Origin: Anaerolineae bacterium
Lineage (GTDB): Bacteria; Chloroflexota; Anaerolineae; Anaerolineales; E44-bin32
Length of the DNA stretch: 14,969 nt
Assembly: GCA_030673735.1 (NCBI GenBank)
Contig: DAOVIK010000011.1
Span: 1-14,969 of the forward strand
Direction of reading: 5' to 3'
Position numbers and translations under genes: made by a program. This document shows, piece by piece, positions 14,697-14,969 of the stretch; position 1 is the stretch's first letter, and every line of letters starts with the position of its first letter. Under the pieces are notes generated by a model. That model was not told the origin of the DNA and ran no database searches. It was given only the letters and a program-made list of their open reading frames with translations.

Positions 14697-14837
14697 AAAC
14701 CTGCTGCGTTGCGAGGATGGATCACGCATATCGCAGTTGATGGACGCTCGAATGCGCGCTAGGATTACAGGCCCTCCTTTCGCGAAGTCCTACACGGCAA
14801 TGATATAGCATTACGTTCGGAGGCGAAGGAAACGCAG

Positions 14838-14969
14838 ATGCTCGATTTCGAAGTCAGGCTGGAAGAGCCAACAGACCTTGCCGGCGTGTTTGCGTTGCTG
14901 AAGGAACACGAGGGCAAGGCCAGGATCATCGCTGGCGGAACGGATGTTGTCGTCGATATGAAGACCTTC
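14838..14969 (+). CDS. FAD-binding subunit of a molybdenum hydroxylase (CO/xanthine dehydrogenase medium-subunit type), partial
   Basis: Only the first 44 codons are in the window. The N-terminus FEVRLEEPTDLAGVFALLKE followed by IIAGGTDVVVDMK is the classic start of the FAD_binding_5 domain: the AGGTD motif binds the FAD diphosphate. In the family this subunit (CoxM, XdhB-like) transfers electrons from the molybdenum subunit via the 2Fe-2S subunit to an acceptor. AAGGA lies about 8 nt upstream of the ATG. Partner genes should lie just beyond the right edge. The substrate (CO, purine, aldehyde, nicotinate or other) cannot be told from this fragment. Confidence 0.85.
   Translation, partial: MLDFEVRLEEPTDLAGVFALLKEHEGKARIIAGGTDVVVDMKTF

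Noticed and set aside
1..14969. CRISPR array, tRNA, IS element or prophage
   Set aside because: No regularly spaced direct repeats, no T-loop-like GGTTCGAnTCC in a cloverleaf context, and no transposase, integrase or structural phage gene were found.

Overview
The window reads as a chromosomal segment of an uncultured Chloroflexota bacterium, probably Anaerolineae-like. This is inferred from gene style, not a search. Three predicted lipoproteins carry long Thr/Pro linkers behind the lipidated cysteine. A VKOR-type oxidoreductase stands where many proteobacteria would use DsbB. There is also a very large glycine-rich secreted repeat protein, an SbcCD nuclease pair, and an orphan squalene/phytoene-synthase-like enzyme. 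The base composition is moderately GC-rich throughout, and I see no IS element, integrase, phage gene, tRNA, rRNA or CRISPR array.

Left part (1-3712, minus strand): a P-loop NTPase of unknown function starts behind a good promoter and is followed after 28 nt by a secreted thioredoxin/VKOR fusion for extracytoplasmic disulfide formation. Farther downstream on the same strand, behind its own promoter and a long hairpin-rich leader, is a secreted repeat protein of more than 507 residues that runs off the left edge of the window. This last gene is easy to miss because its stop codon is not in the window.

Middle part (3713-8427, plus strand): a divergent intergenic region carries a promoter on each strand. 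The plus-strand promoter drives a compact set: a LOG-family phosphoribohydrolase, a DinB-fold protein (ATGA overlap), SbcD (33 nt later) and SbcC (14-nt overlap). SbcC is short, with short coiled-coil arms around a central zinc hook.

Right part (8428-14969, plus strand): loosely spaced genes that look like separate units. They are a lipoprotein of unknown function, a DUF3795 cysteine-rich protein, a squalene/phytoene-synthase family enzyme, a Tat/lipoprotein SUMF1-like (formylglycine-generating-enzyme fold) protein, a 444-nt gap with a possible promoter, a small lipoprotein with one beta-sandwich-like domain, a HAD-IB phosphatase, and the start of a FAD-binding subunit of a molybdenum hydroxylase (CO/xanthine dehydrogenase medium-subunit type) cut by the right edge.

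There is no clear multi-gene novel system. The items most worth following are the reversed Trx-VKOR fusion paired with an unknown NTPase, the structured leader in front of the giant repeat protein, the metal-ligand substitution in the DinB-fold protein, and the membrane-anchored FGE-like protein that lacks the catalytic cysteine pair.
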